Shown here: positions 9,401-18,884 of the stretch, piece by piece
How the letters are laid out: each line of letters opens with the position of its first letter
Numbering within the stretch: the first letter of the stretch is position 1
Assembly: GCA_902459845.2 (NCBI GenBank)
Contig: CABPSV020000328.1
Coordinates: 1-18,884 of the forward strand
Source of the DNA: Hepatocystis sp. ex Piliocolobus tephrosceles
Taxonomy: Eukaryota; Apicomplexa; Aconoidasida; Haemosporida; Plasmodiidae
Reading direction: 5' to 3'
DNA: 18,884 nucleotides
The notes under the pieces: model-generated
Told to the model about the DNA's origin: nothing
The model's database searches: none
What the model saw: the letters and a program-made list of their open reading frames with translations, nothing else
Position numbers and translations under genes: made by a program

Positions 9401-12400
9401 CTATTTCACAAATACAATTATATGTATAATATTTTAAATCATTAAATGAATCATTATAAAATTTAATTATATGTAAAATAATGTAAATGTATATATAATA
9501 TAGTTCGAACATCTTTTGTTCGTTTTTTTTTTTTTCTTTTAAATAATATGCATCCTTATTATCTGTTTTGGAAGTTGTATTAGTTGATATGTTTGTGTGA
9601 ATGTTAGTCCGTATGTCGTTACTCATCGGCGGTTTAATTAAGAATGCACATTCGTCTAACGAACTAGAACCATCACCATGCATACATTTATTATGCAACC
9701 CCATTTCGTTTTGTTTTCTATATCTATCACCACTTTGATTTGCCTCATCTTTATTTTCACAATTTTTATTTTTATTTAAAGTATTTTTTATTTTTATATC
9801 ACAACATGTAGTAGTTGTTTCATTTGGATCGGTAATGTCATCTTTTTTATAATCTTCAGGAAGGTTGCTATTTATATATTTATCACTGTTCTTAAGGTGC
9901 TTTGTTTTTTTTATTTTTCTTTCATCATTTATTTGATTGTTCGGTGAAATGGGTATGTTATGTTTTTTTTTTTTTTCCATATAGGTATGTATTTTTTCTG
10001 TATTATCATCTGTGTACGTATCTTGTATATGCATTAATTTTTGTTCCATTTGTTCTTTTGTTATTTCATTATAAACAATTTTATCAGTTTCTAAACCGAT
10101 CTGGGACGAACCTTTAGTACTTACTCGTGCATCACATTGGGTATGTCGGTTATATCGATCATATCGATCATGTTGGTCATGTTGGTCATGTTGGTCATGT
10201 TGGTCATGTTGGTCATGTTGGTCATGTTGGTCATGTTGGTCATATCGGCTATAGCAATAATCATCACTCATGTTTCTCTGCATTGTTAAATTTATTTGTT
10301 GCTTTTTGTTTTCTGTGTTTGCATTATTGTTGTTGATACTGTTGCAGATATTGTTAATATGTATGTTACTCGTGCTGTGTTTATAAATATAGTCTCTATT
10401 TTGTGTGGTAGTCACACTAGTACCATTTGTTATGGCTTTATCCAATTTAGGTCTACTTCTATCACTTCCATGCAAACACGAATCATATTTATTATTGGTA
10501 TATATTTTTTTATCAAATGAGGAGTCGACAAAAATGTTACTTATGTTATGGGTATCATTATGTTGCTTTATAAAGTTGTTGAAATATTCTGGCTGAGTTT
10601 TATAATTATTTGCAACATAAGACTCACTATCAATATTGTTACTTTTGTTATAATGATCTGTACATAACTTATTTTTATCAGAAGGTCCTACATCACTATT
10701 ACTTGTATTATGCATGTAAAGGTCGTTTATTGGCATGTCAAACACATTATCAGGTATTAATACTCTATTAGTCATATTGTAATTATTTTTATTATTTACT
10801 AATATAGTTGGGATATTCAAACCGGATATATCATCTTTCTTTTGATCATTTTCAGACTTAAGAAAGTTTTTGTTATGATAAAATGATAGATTTTTTGTAT
10901 AAAAATTAGTTAAAGGGTCATTATTGCATTCTTTATTGTGTTCGTTACTGCATCCATTACTGCATCCGTTATTGCATCTATTACTACATTCGTTACTGCA
11001 TCCGTTAATGCATCCGTTACTGCATCCGTTACTGCATCCGTTACTGCATCCGTTACTGCATCCGTTACTGCATCCGTTACTGCATCCGTTACTGCATCCA
11101 TTACTGCATCCGTTACTGCATCCATTACTGCATCCGTTATTGCATCCATTACTACATTCGTTACTGCATCCGTTATTGCATCCATTACTACATTCGTTAC
11201 TGCATCCGTTAATGCATCCGTTACTGCATTCGTTACTGCATTCGTTACTGTGTTTATTATTTTGTTTATTATTACATCCGCCATTGCATCCCCCATTGCA
11301 TCCGTCATTGTATCCACCATTGCATCCGCCATTGCATCCTTCTGTGCATACTGGGCTGGATTGATTAACAGTGAAAGATGTGTTACTGTGACATGTACCA
11401 GTATAACATAAATTATCATTTTTTTTATAAAAATTTATAACATTATTTGCTTTTTGATCGTGTGAATTAATAGTAATGTCAGTACTAACAGGAGGTGTAG
11501 TAAAATCCATTCCCCTTGCGTCAATGATAACATCATTGTATTTATGCTTAGTTAACAAATCAGTTGATGTATCCATATTTTTATTATTAATAGTAACATA
11601 TTCTGCATTAACAAAGTCAGTAAATGTTTCATTATCTTTTTTTTTCAGAAGTACATTGGATGGAACCGTATGGATGTTATTATAATAAACATTAGTTGAA
11701 TGTATATGCATAAGATTGATTTTTTTTTCATAATTTTGGATAAATTTCTTATTGAAAATAAAAATATATTTTATGATATACTTACTCAACGAAGTAATAG
11801 TATTACATTTTATACTATGAACACAAGAAGAAATTAAATTTGTTAGTTTTTGTATGTCTTCTTTTGTTAATACTTTAAAGCCTTCATAACTCAGTTGGGA
11901 AATGCAAATTATTGTGTTTAAAATGATATGTTTTACTCTGTTTTTTTTATTATTCATATAATCGTTTATGTTTTTTATATTACGAATGTTTACTAGTATA
12001 TACTTGCTAAATAAATATATCATATCGTTTTCTACCAGTTTTATAAATTCGTTTTTTTTTTTTTTTTCTTCTTTTAGATCGTCAATGGATTTACTGTCAT
12101 TGTTATCTTTAATGGTATTTGCATTTAAGTTTGCATTTAAGTTTATGTTTGCATTGAAGTTTGCATTTGCATTTACGTGCGTGTCAGTATGAATTATGGG
12201 ACTACTTGGGAAAGTTACATTTATTCGTTTTGTTATACTTGGTGACGTGTTAAGTGTGTTAGGCTCGTGTGGCCCTGTATTTGTTGTGTGTTGCAAAAAA
12301 TTATTCGTTTGAGTGTTCATTGTTGAGGGATCTATTTTTATGCCATATTGATATAGCATTTGAGATTTTGCCGATTTATTACACGGATTAGTGTGATTTT

Positions 12401-15400
12401 TACCAAAATCATATGTTAATTCTGTACTATCATTTGTGTTAGTAGCTACAGTAGCAACGTGAACACCTTTTGTAGATTGTAATACAAATTCATGATTCAT
12501 ATTTTGTAACTTTTTACCATCTAAGCTTTCGTCTATGTTAGTACAATTAATATGTAATGAAGATATATTACGATTTGCTGTTTCTTTTGTATATATTTGT
12601 TCGTTTAACCCATAGTTATTAGTATTATGACTATTGTTATTAGCACTTCTTTTATCATTACAACTATTTTCTTTATTAACATCATCAGTAGTAGGATTAT
12701 AATCAAATTGCTCATAAATACTACCTTTAGTTTTTTTTTTTTGTCCATGCAGAACTGAATAATAGTCGTATGAATTATTATCATAATATGCATTAATAAA
12801 ACTAAATACATCTATTACTATTTTGATAGCAATTACTCTTATATTTATATTTTCAGATTGTAAAAAATAACTTAATAATGTTTTTACATCGTTCCAACAA
12901 TGCATATAACAAAATAAATAAAATTTTATAGCCTTTTGAAACACTAGAAATATATTTTTAAATATTTGTATATCATATGGTATTAAATTATATTTATTTT
13001 CCATAAGAGAATAAGTGTTATTGTTTTTTGTATTTGTCTGTTGCATATAAGACAAGCTGATAGAAGACGAGTTCGACATTCCTCTGTATATTTTAATTAT
13101 ATTCTTTTCATTTGTTATTGTACCTGAATTTACATCAAAAACATTCATTGTATTAGGTATATTTATCAATTCTTTTTTGTTGTCATACGTCACCATTTTT
13201 TTTTGCGTTGTTTGTATACACATATTGTTATTAAATTTGTTAGGATATTTGTTTGGGTACATATTTTTATTATACTTGTTGGTAATATTTGTTGGATCTT
13301 GTTGTTGTGTCTGGTGTTGTGTTTGGTGTTGTGTTTGGTGTTGTGTTTGGTGTTGTGTTTGGTGTTGTGTTTGGTGTTGTGTCTGATGTTGTGTTTGGTG
13401 TTGTGTTTGGTGTTGTGTTTGCTGAGGGTACCCGTTTTTTAATACATACATATTATCCTTGTTCATATTATAATACGAATTAACATTCGTTGCTAAATAA
13501 TTCTCCACATAATCAAAACGTTCATAATAAGTTTTATATATATATATTAACATAAAATAAATCAATTGTGCAAATGATATATCGTATAAGAAATTAGTTT
13601 TGACATTTTCACATGAAATGTTATGATTATTTAAATCTTTATTTATGTTTATACCATATATATTAGTACATAACAATCTAAAGACGTCTTGATTATAATC
13701 ACATAGTAAAACAGAAAAAATATTTATAATAGCAGTAATAGTGTATATGTATTTAGAATGTTTTGTATACTCGTTACAATATAATATTTTAATTAATAAA
13801 TTGTAATCTTTTTTAGACAATAGTTTTTTATTTATTTGATTAATATTGGCATATAAATTAGAAAAAATATTGTTTTCTTTTTTATTTTTTTTATTTTTCA
13901 ACAATGTCTGTGAAGGAATCATACCAGATGTTTGTTTCTTTTTTGCGTTATTGTTTTTATTTTTGTTTTTTTCAACTCCCTCATGATTACAAGAGCAATT
14001 GAATGATGAACCTTTTTTTTTATTTTTTTTTTTTATTTCGTCTTTATTGTTGTTTCCATTTTGTATATCTTGCTTTTTTTTCAAATTAGTTGGATTTTTG
14101 TTTACTTGTGACTTTTCAGTGTCACATATGTGAGTTTTATCAATTATGACATTACGTGATACTTCTTTATTTACACAGCAATTAATATTTTTGTTATTAT
14201 AATTATCAATAAAATTTTTTTCATTGTCTATTCTGTCTTTTTCAATATTTTCAACATCTTCATCATTGTTACCTTGATCATTTTTTCTTGATTTATTATT
14301 CGGATTACTTTCTAACGTATCTATATAGGCAGTAGCAGGTACTACATTATATATATTTTGTTTTTGTTCACTTGCGTATTTTTCATGCTGATAAATGTTA
14401 CTACTGTTTTTTTTATCATTTATGCTGTTTTGAAAATCTGTATTGTTCATTTGATTAGGTACGTTTTTATGTGCGCATGTATTAGGTGCAGTTATCATAT
14501 TGTTATTTGCACATGTTGGTACTGCTGGTATTGCTGGCATTGGTGATGCTGTTGATACTGTTGGTACTGCTGGTATTGGTGATACTGTTGGTACTGCTGG
14601 TATTGGTGATACTGTTGGTACTTCTGACATTGTTGGTACTACTAGTACTACCTTTTTTTGTTTTGTTTTCTTCTTTTTCTTTTGTTTAGTCTTTTCATTT
14701 TTTTCGCCATCTGTGTGTGTTTGAACATAGTTCTGTTGATATTTTTGCATATCAATAACTGAACTTTGTTTATAGCCACTATCATTGCCATCCTCATCAC
14801 CATCCCTATCACCATCTTCACCTCCACCTCCATCATTATGTACGTCGCTACAACTGTTATTATCATTTTCTTCACCTTCATCAATATAGTACACATTCAT
14901 ATTGTAGTATCGGTTCAATTCTTTAAAACTTCCGAGATACTTATTAAACGAGTTAAAAATGTATTCTTCGCCATCTACATAATCATCGTGTATGTATTCA
15001 TGTTTTTCATGTGATTGGGGTGTATGATTTGTATCTACATTTTTGAACTCTTGTGTAGTGGTATGTTTATTGTAATCATGTTCTGTTTTACTATCGTTAC
15101 TAATATCTTGTGTATTTTTACTATTATTATTGTTGTCACTATCCGTGTTATTATTACTCGTATTGATATTATTCGTATTGATATTATTCGTATTGCTATT
15201 ACTTGTGTTGCTATTACTTGTGTTGCTATTACTTGTGTTGCTATTACTTGTGTTGCTATTACTTGTGTTGCTATTATTTGTGTTGCTATTACTTGTGTTG
15301 CTATTACTTGTGTTGCTATTACTTGTGTTGCTATTACTTGTGTTGCTATTACTTGTGTTGCTATTACTTGTGTTGCTATTACTTGTGTTACTATTACTTG

Positions 15401-18400
15401 TGTTACTACAGTTATCATTTAAATTGTCTAATATGTCAACAGATGAACAAATTTTATTAATAATAGTGTTATCAGGTGATGTTTTTTTAGTTTTAAAATT
15501 TTTGTTTAATAGTTTATTTATACAAAATTGAAATTTATCACCATTATTAAAATAAATTAAATATTTTAATAAATAAAAAAAACAACCCTTAAATAGTTGT
15601 ATAAGTATATTTTTATATTTAGGTATAACAATAGATTGTGCAACTCTTAAAACAAAGCGGTAAATGTTTAATCTGTCTGTCGCTGTATGAATGTGATGCG
15701 TATTACCACGATCATTACTGTTGTAGCCGCTAAAAGAGTCATTGTTATTGCCATATATATCAGTGCCATTATTGCTATCTTCGTTATTGCCATTATACAT
15801 ATACGTTTTGCCAATAATTTTAATCAATTCTGATAAGATATTAATAATATTATTTTCTGTTATACATTTTTTATATTCATTATTATTATATGCATTAGTA
15901 TGTACGTTATTATTTACATTAGTATGTACATTATTATTTACATTAGTATGTACATTATTATATATATCGTTGTTGTTATATATGTTGTCATACGTATTTT
16001 TATATTCTACTGCACTTGTGTTATTACTACGTTCAGCCATATTAACATCAACAGGATTATCTTCAATGATCGAGTTTTTATTTATGTTTTCATAAAATTG
16101 TTTATCCAACATGGTAGCATCCGTTTTTATGATTTTTTGTGTTGAATTGTTTGTATTTTTGTTGTATTTGTTACAGAAGGATGTATTAAGTTTTACATTA
16201 TAAGCATTTATTTTATTGTATTCTTTTTTTTTGTCAAAAGCATTTTTCTCTAGCTCTACTTTATTCATTTCGTTAGACATATAATCTTCAATATAATTAG
16301 TGTTACTGTTATTACTGTTTATTCTTTCTAATTTATTTAAATTTATGTTACTGTTATCATATTCATCATAAACGTTAAACATAGCATCTTCTTTTTTATA
16401 TGCATAATCATTTATAAATAAATTAGTTTCTGTGTTTCTTTGTTCTTCATGTATGTTTCGATTTATCTTACTTAATAGCTTATTATTTTTTATATTGTAA
16501 TTGTTATTATTTACTGAATATATATTTGAAGAGTCATAATTTTTATTTTCAAATTCATAGTTTATAGTATCATCATTATTTTTATTATTTTCATTTTTGT
16601 TATAATTTTTTAAAAAATTTATATTATTGCGTAGATTAAATTTTTCTAATATACTTTTATTTTGTGACATACTTGTGTCACATGACATACTTTTAACATA
16701 TGGGTGTATATTTTGTTCATGTGATATGTTATTAGATATAGTCGTACTTTTTACATATGGTTGTGTATCTTGTTCATGTGATGTGTCAGTGACATATGAC
16801 ATACTTTTCACGTATGGTGTCATGTCTCGTTCATGTGGTATGTCGGTAGTATAGGACATGCTTTTTACATATGGTGCTATATCCTGTTCGTATGACACAC
16901 TTTTTGTGTATATTAGGTCCGTATCATGTGAAATACTTTTCATACGTACTAGATCAGTATTACATGACATACTTTTCATAAATGGTAGGTCCGTATTGCA
17001 TGTCATATTATTTTTCGTGTATGTTAATTCTGTATTGCATGACATACTTTTTATGTATGGAAAGTCCGTATTGCATGACATACTTTTCATGAAGGATATA
17101 TCTGTATTGCACGACATACTTTTCATAAAGGGTAGATTCGTATCATATGACATACTTTTTATGTAAGGTATGTCCGTATCGTTTGCAGCACTTTTCATAT
17201 ACTGTGATTCCGTATTAAAGGATACACTTTTTATATATGATAAGTCCGTGTCATACGAAATACTTTGCATACATGGTGCATCCGTACCACTTGACATACT
17301 TTTTACATATGGTGGAGTATCTTGATCATTTAACGTCTTTTTCATGTATGTTATATCTGTATCACGGGAAAAACTTTTTATGTATGGTAGGTCCGTATCG
17401 CATGACATACTTTTCTTATATTGAAAGATATTTTGTACATGTGAAATATTACTATCACTAACTTTTGTTTTATTACCATTCTGTTCATTATTTTCAGTTC
17501 CATTAATACAATTTTCGTTACCTTGAGAATAAACACCAACAGTATTAGCATCAGTATCACGATTAAAACCATCATCTTTAGTCAAAAACCAAAACTTTAG
17601 CTGTTTACCATCAAATAAACTTTTCAAACAAAAAATGGAGTAAGTTCGAATTTTTTGATTGTTATCATTAAGAGTAATAGTTAAAAAAATAGGTATCATT
17701 TTTTTACTTTCTTCATTATAATAATATAATATTCTATTCCAATTATTTATATAAATATAAGAAAACATTTTAATAAGTGCATGTACAGAACATAATAAGT
17801 TACATCGCATTAACACAGATAGTTCTTCATCTGTTTTGTTTAGTTTTATACTATTACTCATATTTTCATCATCATTATTTATTTTTTTTTTGTTATGACT
17901 ACTATTGTTTATATCGTGTTTGCCTGTGTCGTTATTTCCCATATTATATGTATTTTTTCCACTCTTAGTAATCTCTTTTTTTTGTTCATTTTTTTCGTTA
18001 CGCATGAATGTTGTCTCATTTATATTTTCGTTATTCTTATTATCATCATATGTTTTCTTTTTTTTTTTAGATTCTAAACCATATTGCATATCATGTGATG
18101 TACTACCATTTTTTTCAGACTGCTTAGTTTCTTGTACAAACAGATATTGACAAGCATTATTATCGTTACTATTGTTACTACTTTTAACACCAGTATACTC
18201 ATAATTCATAGGAAAACACGTTCCAATAGAATTGGAATTGTTACAAGTATATTCTTGTGCAATGTTTTGGTTGGTTATGTTTTGGTTGGTTATGTTTTGA
18301 CTTGTTATGTTTTGGCTTGTTATGTTTTGGCCTGTTCTGTTTTGGCTTGTTATGTTTTGGCCTGTTCTGTTTTGGCTTGTTATGTTTTGGCTTGTTATGT

Positions 18401-18829
18401 TTTGGCCTGTTCTGTTATTGGTTGTGTATTGTTCTTGAATGATGCTCTTTAAATCAGTTTGTCTACTGTTTTTATTTTCATCAATATTACCGTTTTTACT
18501 ATCTCCTCTGTTACTAATTTTGTTTTTTTCTTTTTCTCCAGCTTCCATATCAGTGTCCTCTTCTGTTTTTGTCGCTATGGATGTTGTTCCGTCTTCTCTG
18601 TAATAATCTATTGTTTCTTCATCACTGCTTGTATTATCTTCATTTTTATTTGTCATACCATCATTTGCATATGATGTATTCATAAAAAAAAATGGCTTTA
18701 ATGTTTCATATAATGGAAAAGCTATTAATTCTTCTATTTTTTTATTTCTGTATATCATTCTTATTTTAGAATATTCTAATATGGTATCGTTAAACATGTT
18801 AATAAAGGAAAGAATAATTTTTATAGTGC

Positions 18830-18884
<55 letters not shown>
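6471..18884 (-). CDS. Giant HEAT-like solenoid protein, HEATR6-like, 5' partial
   Basis: One uninterrupted minus-strand frame ends at TAG 6471-6473 and stays open to the right edge, so 4137 residues are visible and the true start lies outside. Numbering here is from the first ATG at 18797. That ATG is unlikely to be the start, because it is preceded in frame by STIKIILSFIN and 18 Asn. Helical blocks rich in Ile, Leu, Tyr and Phe (about 1-45, 320-412, 1040-1100, 1640-1775, 1935-2005, 2250-2370, 3090-3155, 3305-3395, 3733-3930, 4060-4108) alternate with charged or Asn-rich repeats. QKIRTYSIFCLKSLFDG (in 320-412), NKIIWNVLYAFKLIYHN and YKIKILSSLALIHIP (in 3733-3930) resemble HEAT helices of HEATR6-type proteins in the same order. 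A scaffold role is inferred. No signal peptide or clear membrane segment is seen. No introns are needed. Confidence 0.85.
7010..7600 (-). other. C-terminal HEAT block of the giant protein
   Basis: Residues about 3733-3930 form the longest helical stretch free of repeats. It includes KIIWNVLYAFKLIYHN and, some 45 residues later, VYKIKILSSLALIHIPLYY. These match the paired Val-X-Trp-Asn and Phe-Lys-Val-Arg helices near the end of HEATR6-like proteins. Family membership is inferred; the helical solenoid character is clear. Confidence 0.5.
7955..8030 (-). repeat. Thr/Ser/Ala-rich coding repeat
   Basis: A degenerate repeat encodes TTTSTTTNSTTTNSAATTS, a Thr-rich linker just before the helical segment NNLKVYHLFLNIYI. 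Confidence 0.85.
8379..8510 (-). repeat. 12-bp repeat encoding AMTG tetrads
   Basis: About eleven units encode AMTG, AITG, ATTG and AITE tetrads, preceded by a Lys/Thr/Gly-rich stretch (KTKTKAKTGGNSKIKTEA). The segment has almost no Asn, unlike other linkers of this protein. Confidence 0.9.
10140..10258 (-). repeat. 9-bp repeat encoding DQH triads
   Basis: Eight or so DQH triads flanked by YSRYDQH and DRYDRYNRH variants give a dense Asp/His segment of about 38 residues in the giant protein. The unit TTGGTCATG on the plus strand is nearly invariant. Confidence 0.95.
10925..11340 (-). repeat. 12-bp repeat encoding SNGC tetrads, Cys every fourth residue
   Basis: About 34 tetrads (SNGC, NNGC, SNEC, INGC, and NGGC at the N-terminal end) keep perfect register, so roughly 30 Cys are spaced C-X3-C over some 140 residues. 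Two His-containing tetrads interrupt it. The copies in the middle are identical. No other part of the protein is Cys-rich. Open frames on the plus strand across this stretch are shadows. Confidence 0.95.
12115..12180 (-). repeat. NANFNANINLNANLNAN coding repeat
   Basis: A short degenerate repeat in which Asn alternates with Ala, Phe, Ile or Leu, based on a six-base NA unit and an 18-base higher unit. It lies shortly before a helical block. Confidence 0.85.
13300..13425 (-). repeat. 12-bp repeat encoding QTQH tetrads
   Basis: About ten near-identical units (GTGTTGTGTTTG on the plus strand) encode QTQH, giving a Gln/His/Thr-rich segment of about 40 residues. Plus-strand open frames with CVWCCVWCC patterns here are shadows. 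Confidence 0.95.
14511..14650 (-). repeat. Pro/Val/Ala-rich repeat (PTVSPIPAV)
   Basis: A degenerate repeat encodes PTVSPIPAV and AIPAV units flanked by VVLVVPTMSEV. Pro and Ala are rare elsewhere in this protein, and local GC is higher than in neighbouring linkers. A Lys-rich run (KTKQKKKKKTKQKK) precedes it. Confidence 0.9.
14780..14885 (-). other. Acidic Asp/Gly-rich segment of the giant protein
   Basis: This segment encodes a run such as GGGGEDGDRDGDEDGNDSG with a Ser-Cys-Ser interruption upstream. It is strongly acidic and stands shortly before the Lys-rich stretch at about 14650-14710. Confidence 0.8.
15165..15412 (-). repeat. 15-bp repeat encoding NTSNS pentads
   Basis: About sixteen units encode NTSNS, NTNNS and NTNNI pentads. 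All three frames of the complementary strand are open here because the unit lacks stops, which gives spurious Cys-Tyr or Leu-rich open frames on the plus strand. Confidence 0.95.
15893..15966 (-). repeat. NNNVHTNV coding repeat
   Basis: Three 24-bp copies encode NNNVHTNV/NNNVHTNA octads in an Asn-rich linker of the giant protein. Confidence 0.85.
16655..17420 (-). repeat. 36-bp repeat encoding KSMSCNTDLPYM dodecads
   Basis: About twenty degenerate copies of a 12-residue unit (consensus KSMSCNTDLPYM, with Ser, Tyr, Arg or Phe variants) span some 250 residues. At its C-terminal end the array changes to a 19-residue unit, SHEQDTQPYVKSMSYVTDT and variants. The Ser/Thr/Met/Cys content differs from the Asn-rich surroundings. 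It lies directly after the DUF4042-like block. Confidence 0.9.
17560..17835 (-). other. DUF4042-like HEAT block of the giant protein
   Basis: Residues about 321-412 run from LSVLMRCNLLCSVHAL to FWFLTKDDG. The segment NDNNQKIRTYSIFCLKSL followed by FDGKQ has the pattern of the DUF4042 domain of HEATR6-like proteins: an Asp/Asn turn, a basic-hydrophobic pair, an Ala/Ser helix, then Leu-X-X-Gly-Lys/Ser. It was recognised by eye only. Confidence 0.4.
18262..18420 (-). repeat. 15-bp repeat encoding QNITS/QNRTG pentads
   Basis: About ten 15-bp units encode QNITS, QNRTG and QNITN pentads of the giant protein, in an Asn/Thr/Gln-rich linker. The copies are nearly identical, suggesting recent expansion. 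Confidence 0.9.
18831..18884 (-). repeat. Poly-Asn (AAT) tract at the window edge
   Basis: Seventeen ATT triplets on the plus strand plus one GTT encode 18 Asn in the frame of the giant protein and run off the window. The tract is continuous with coding sequence to its left, so it is an internal Asn homopolymer and not a promoter microsatellite. Confidence 0.8.

Noticed and set aside
10910..11419. Ala/Thr/Asp-rich minus-strand and His/Leu- or Ser/Thr-rich plus-strand open frames over the SNGC array
   Set aside because: All are shadows of the 12-bp repeat; only the frame of the giant protein continues into non-repetitive helical sequence on both sides.
15015..15531. Plus-strand frames with CCYYL, AITCV or VLLLL repeats
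   Set aside because: Shadows of the NTSNS array in the giant gene, not separate membrane proteins.
16655..17420. Regularly spaced repeats resembling a CRISPR array
   Set aside because: The units are contiguous, diverged and in frame with a long coding sequence, in a eukaryotic genome; there are no unique spacers.

Overview
The window looks like nuclear chromosomal DNA of an AT-rich malaria parasite (genus Plasmodium). The evidence is poly(dA:dT) tracts of up to 48 bases, short introns with GTRAGT-like donors and TAG acceptors, Asn/Lys-rich coding sequence full of in-frame tandem repeats, and a Plasmodium-type dipeptidyl aminopeptidase with Asn/Lys-rich insertions. The species cannot be fixed from this sequence alone. 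I see no bacterial operons, tRNA, rRNA, transposon or CRISPR array.

Layout: (1) 1-1188, plus strand: the 3' end of an unrecognised gene, resolved here into three exons (before 1 to 591, 905-1009, 1146-1188). Its first intron holds a 12-bp tandem array. (2) 1189-2548: a repeat-rich intergenic region between two same-strand genes. It contains a 24-bp pyrimidine-rich array, a TA tract, an 18-bp array with four regularly spaced GTGCAC sites, and a poly-T block just before the next start codon. (3) 2549-5498, plus strand: a two-exon cathepsin C-like dipeptidyl aminopeptidase with signal peptide, exclusion domain, long linker and papain-fold domain with all catalytic residues. Size, position of the active-site Cys (about 499) and tail-to-tail arrangement with a giant gene suggest DPAP3, but this relies on memory of P. 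falciparum. (4) 5499-6470: a convergent intergenic region with 13-bp and 14-bp tandem repeats and A/T tracts. (5) 6471 to beyond 18884, minus strand: a giant single-exon reading frame, open through the right edge (at least 4137 residues).

The giant protein is an alpha-helical (HEAT-like) solenoid split by more than ten unrelated tandem-repeat insertions (QNIT, KSMSCNTDLP, NTSNS, PTVSPIPA, QHQT, SNGC, DQH, AMTG and others). Several helical segments resemble HEATR6-type proteins, including a DUF4042-like block. This is the least described item here. The SNGC array, with a Cys every fourth residue about 30 times, and the Asp/His array are its oddest parts.

Nothing shows that the three genes share a pathway. 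The two plus-strand genes are separately transcribed neighbours, and the DPAP and giant genes converge.
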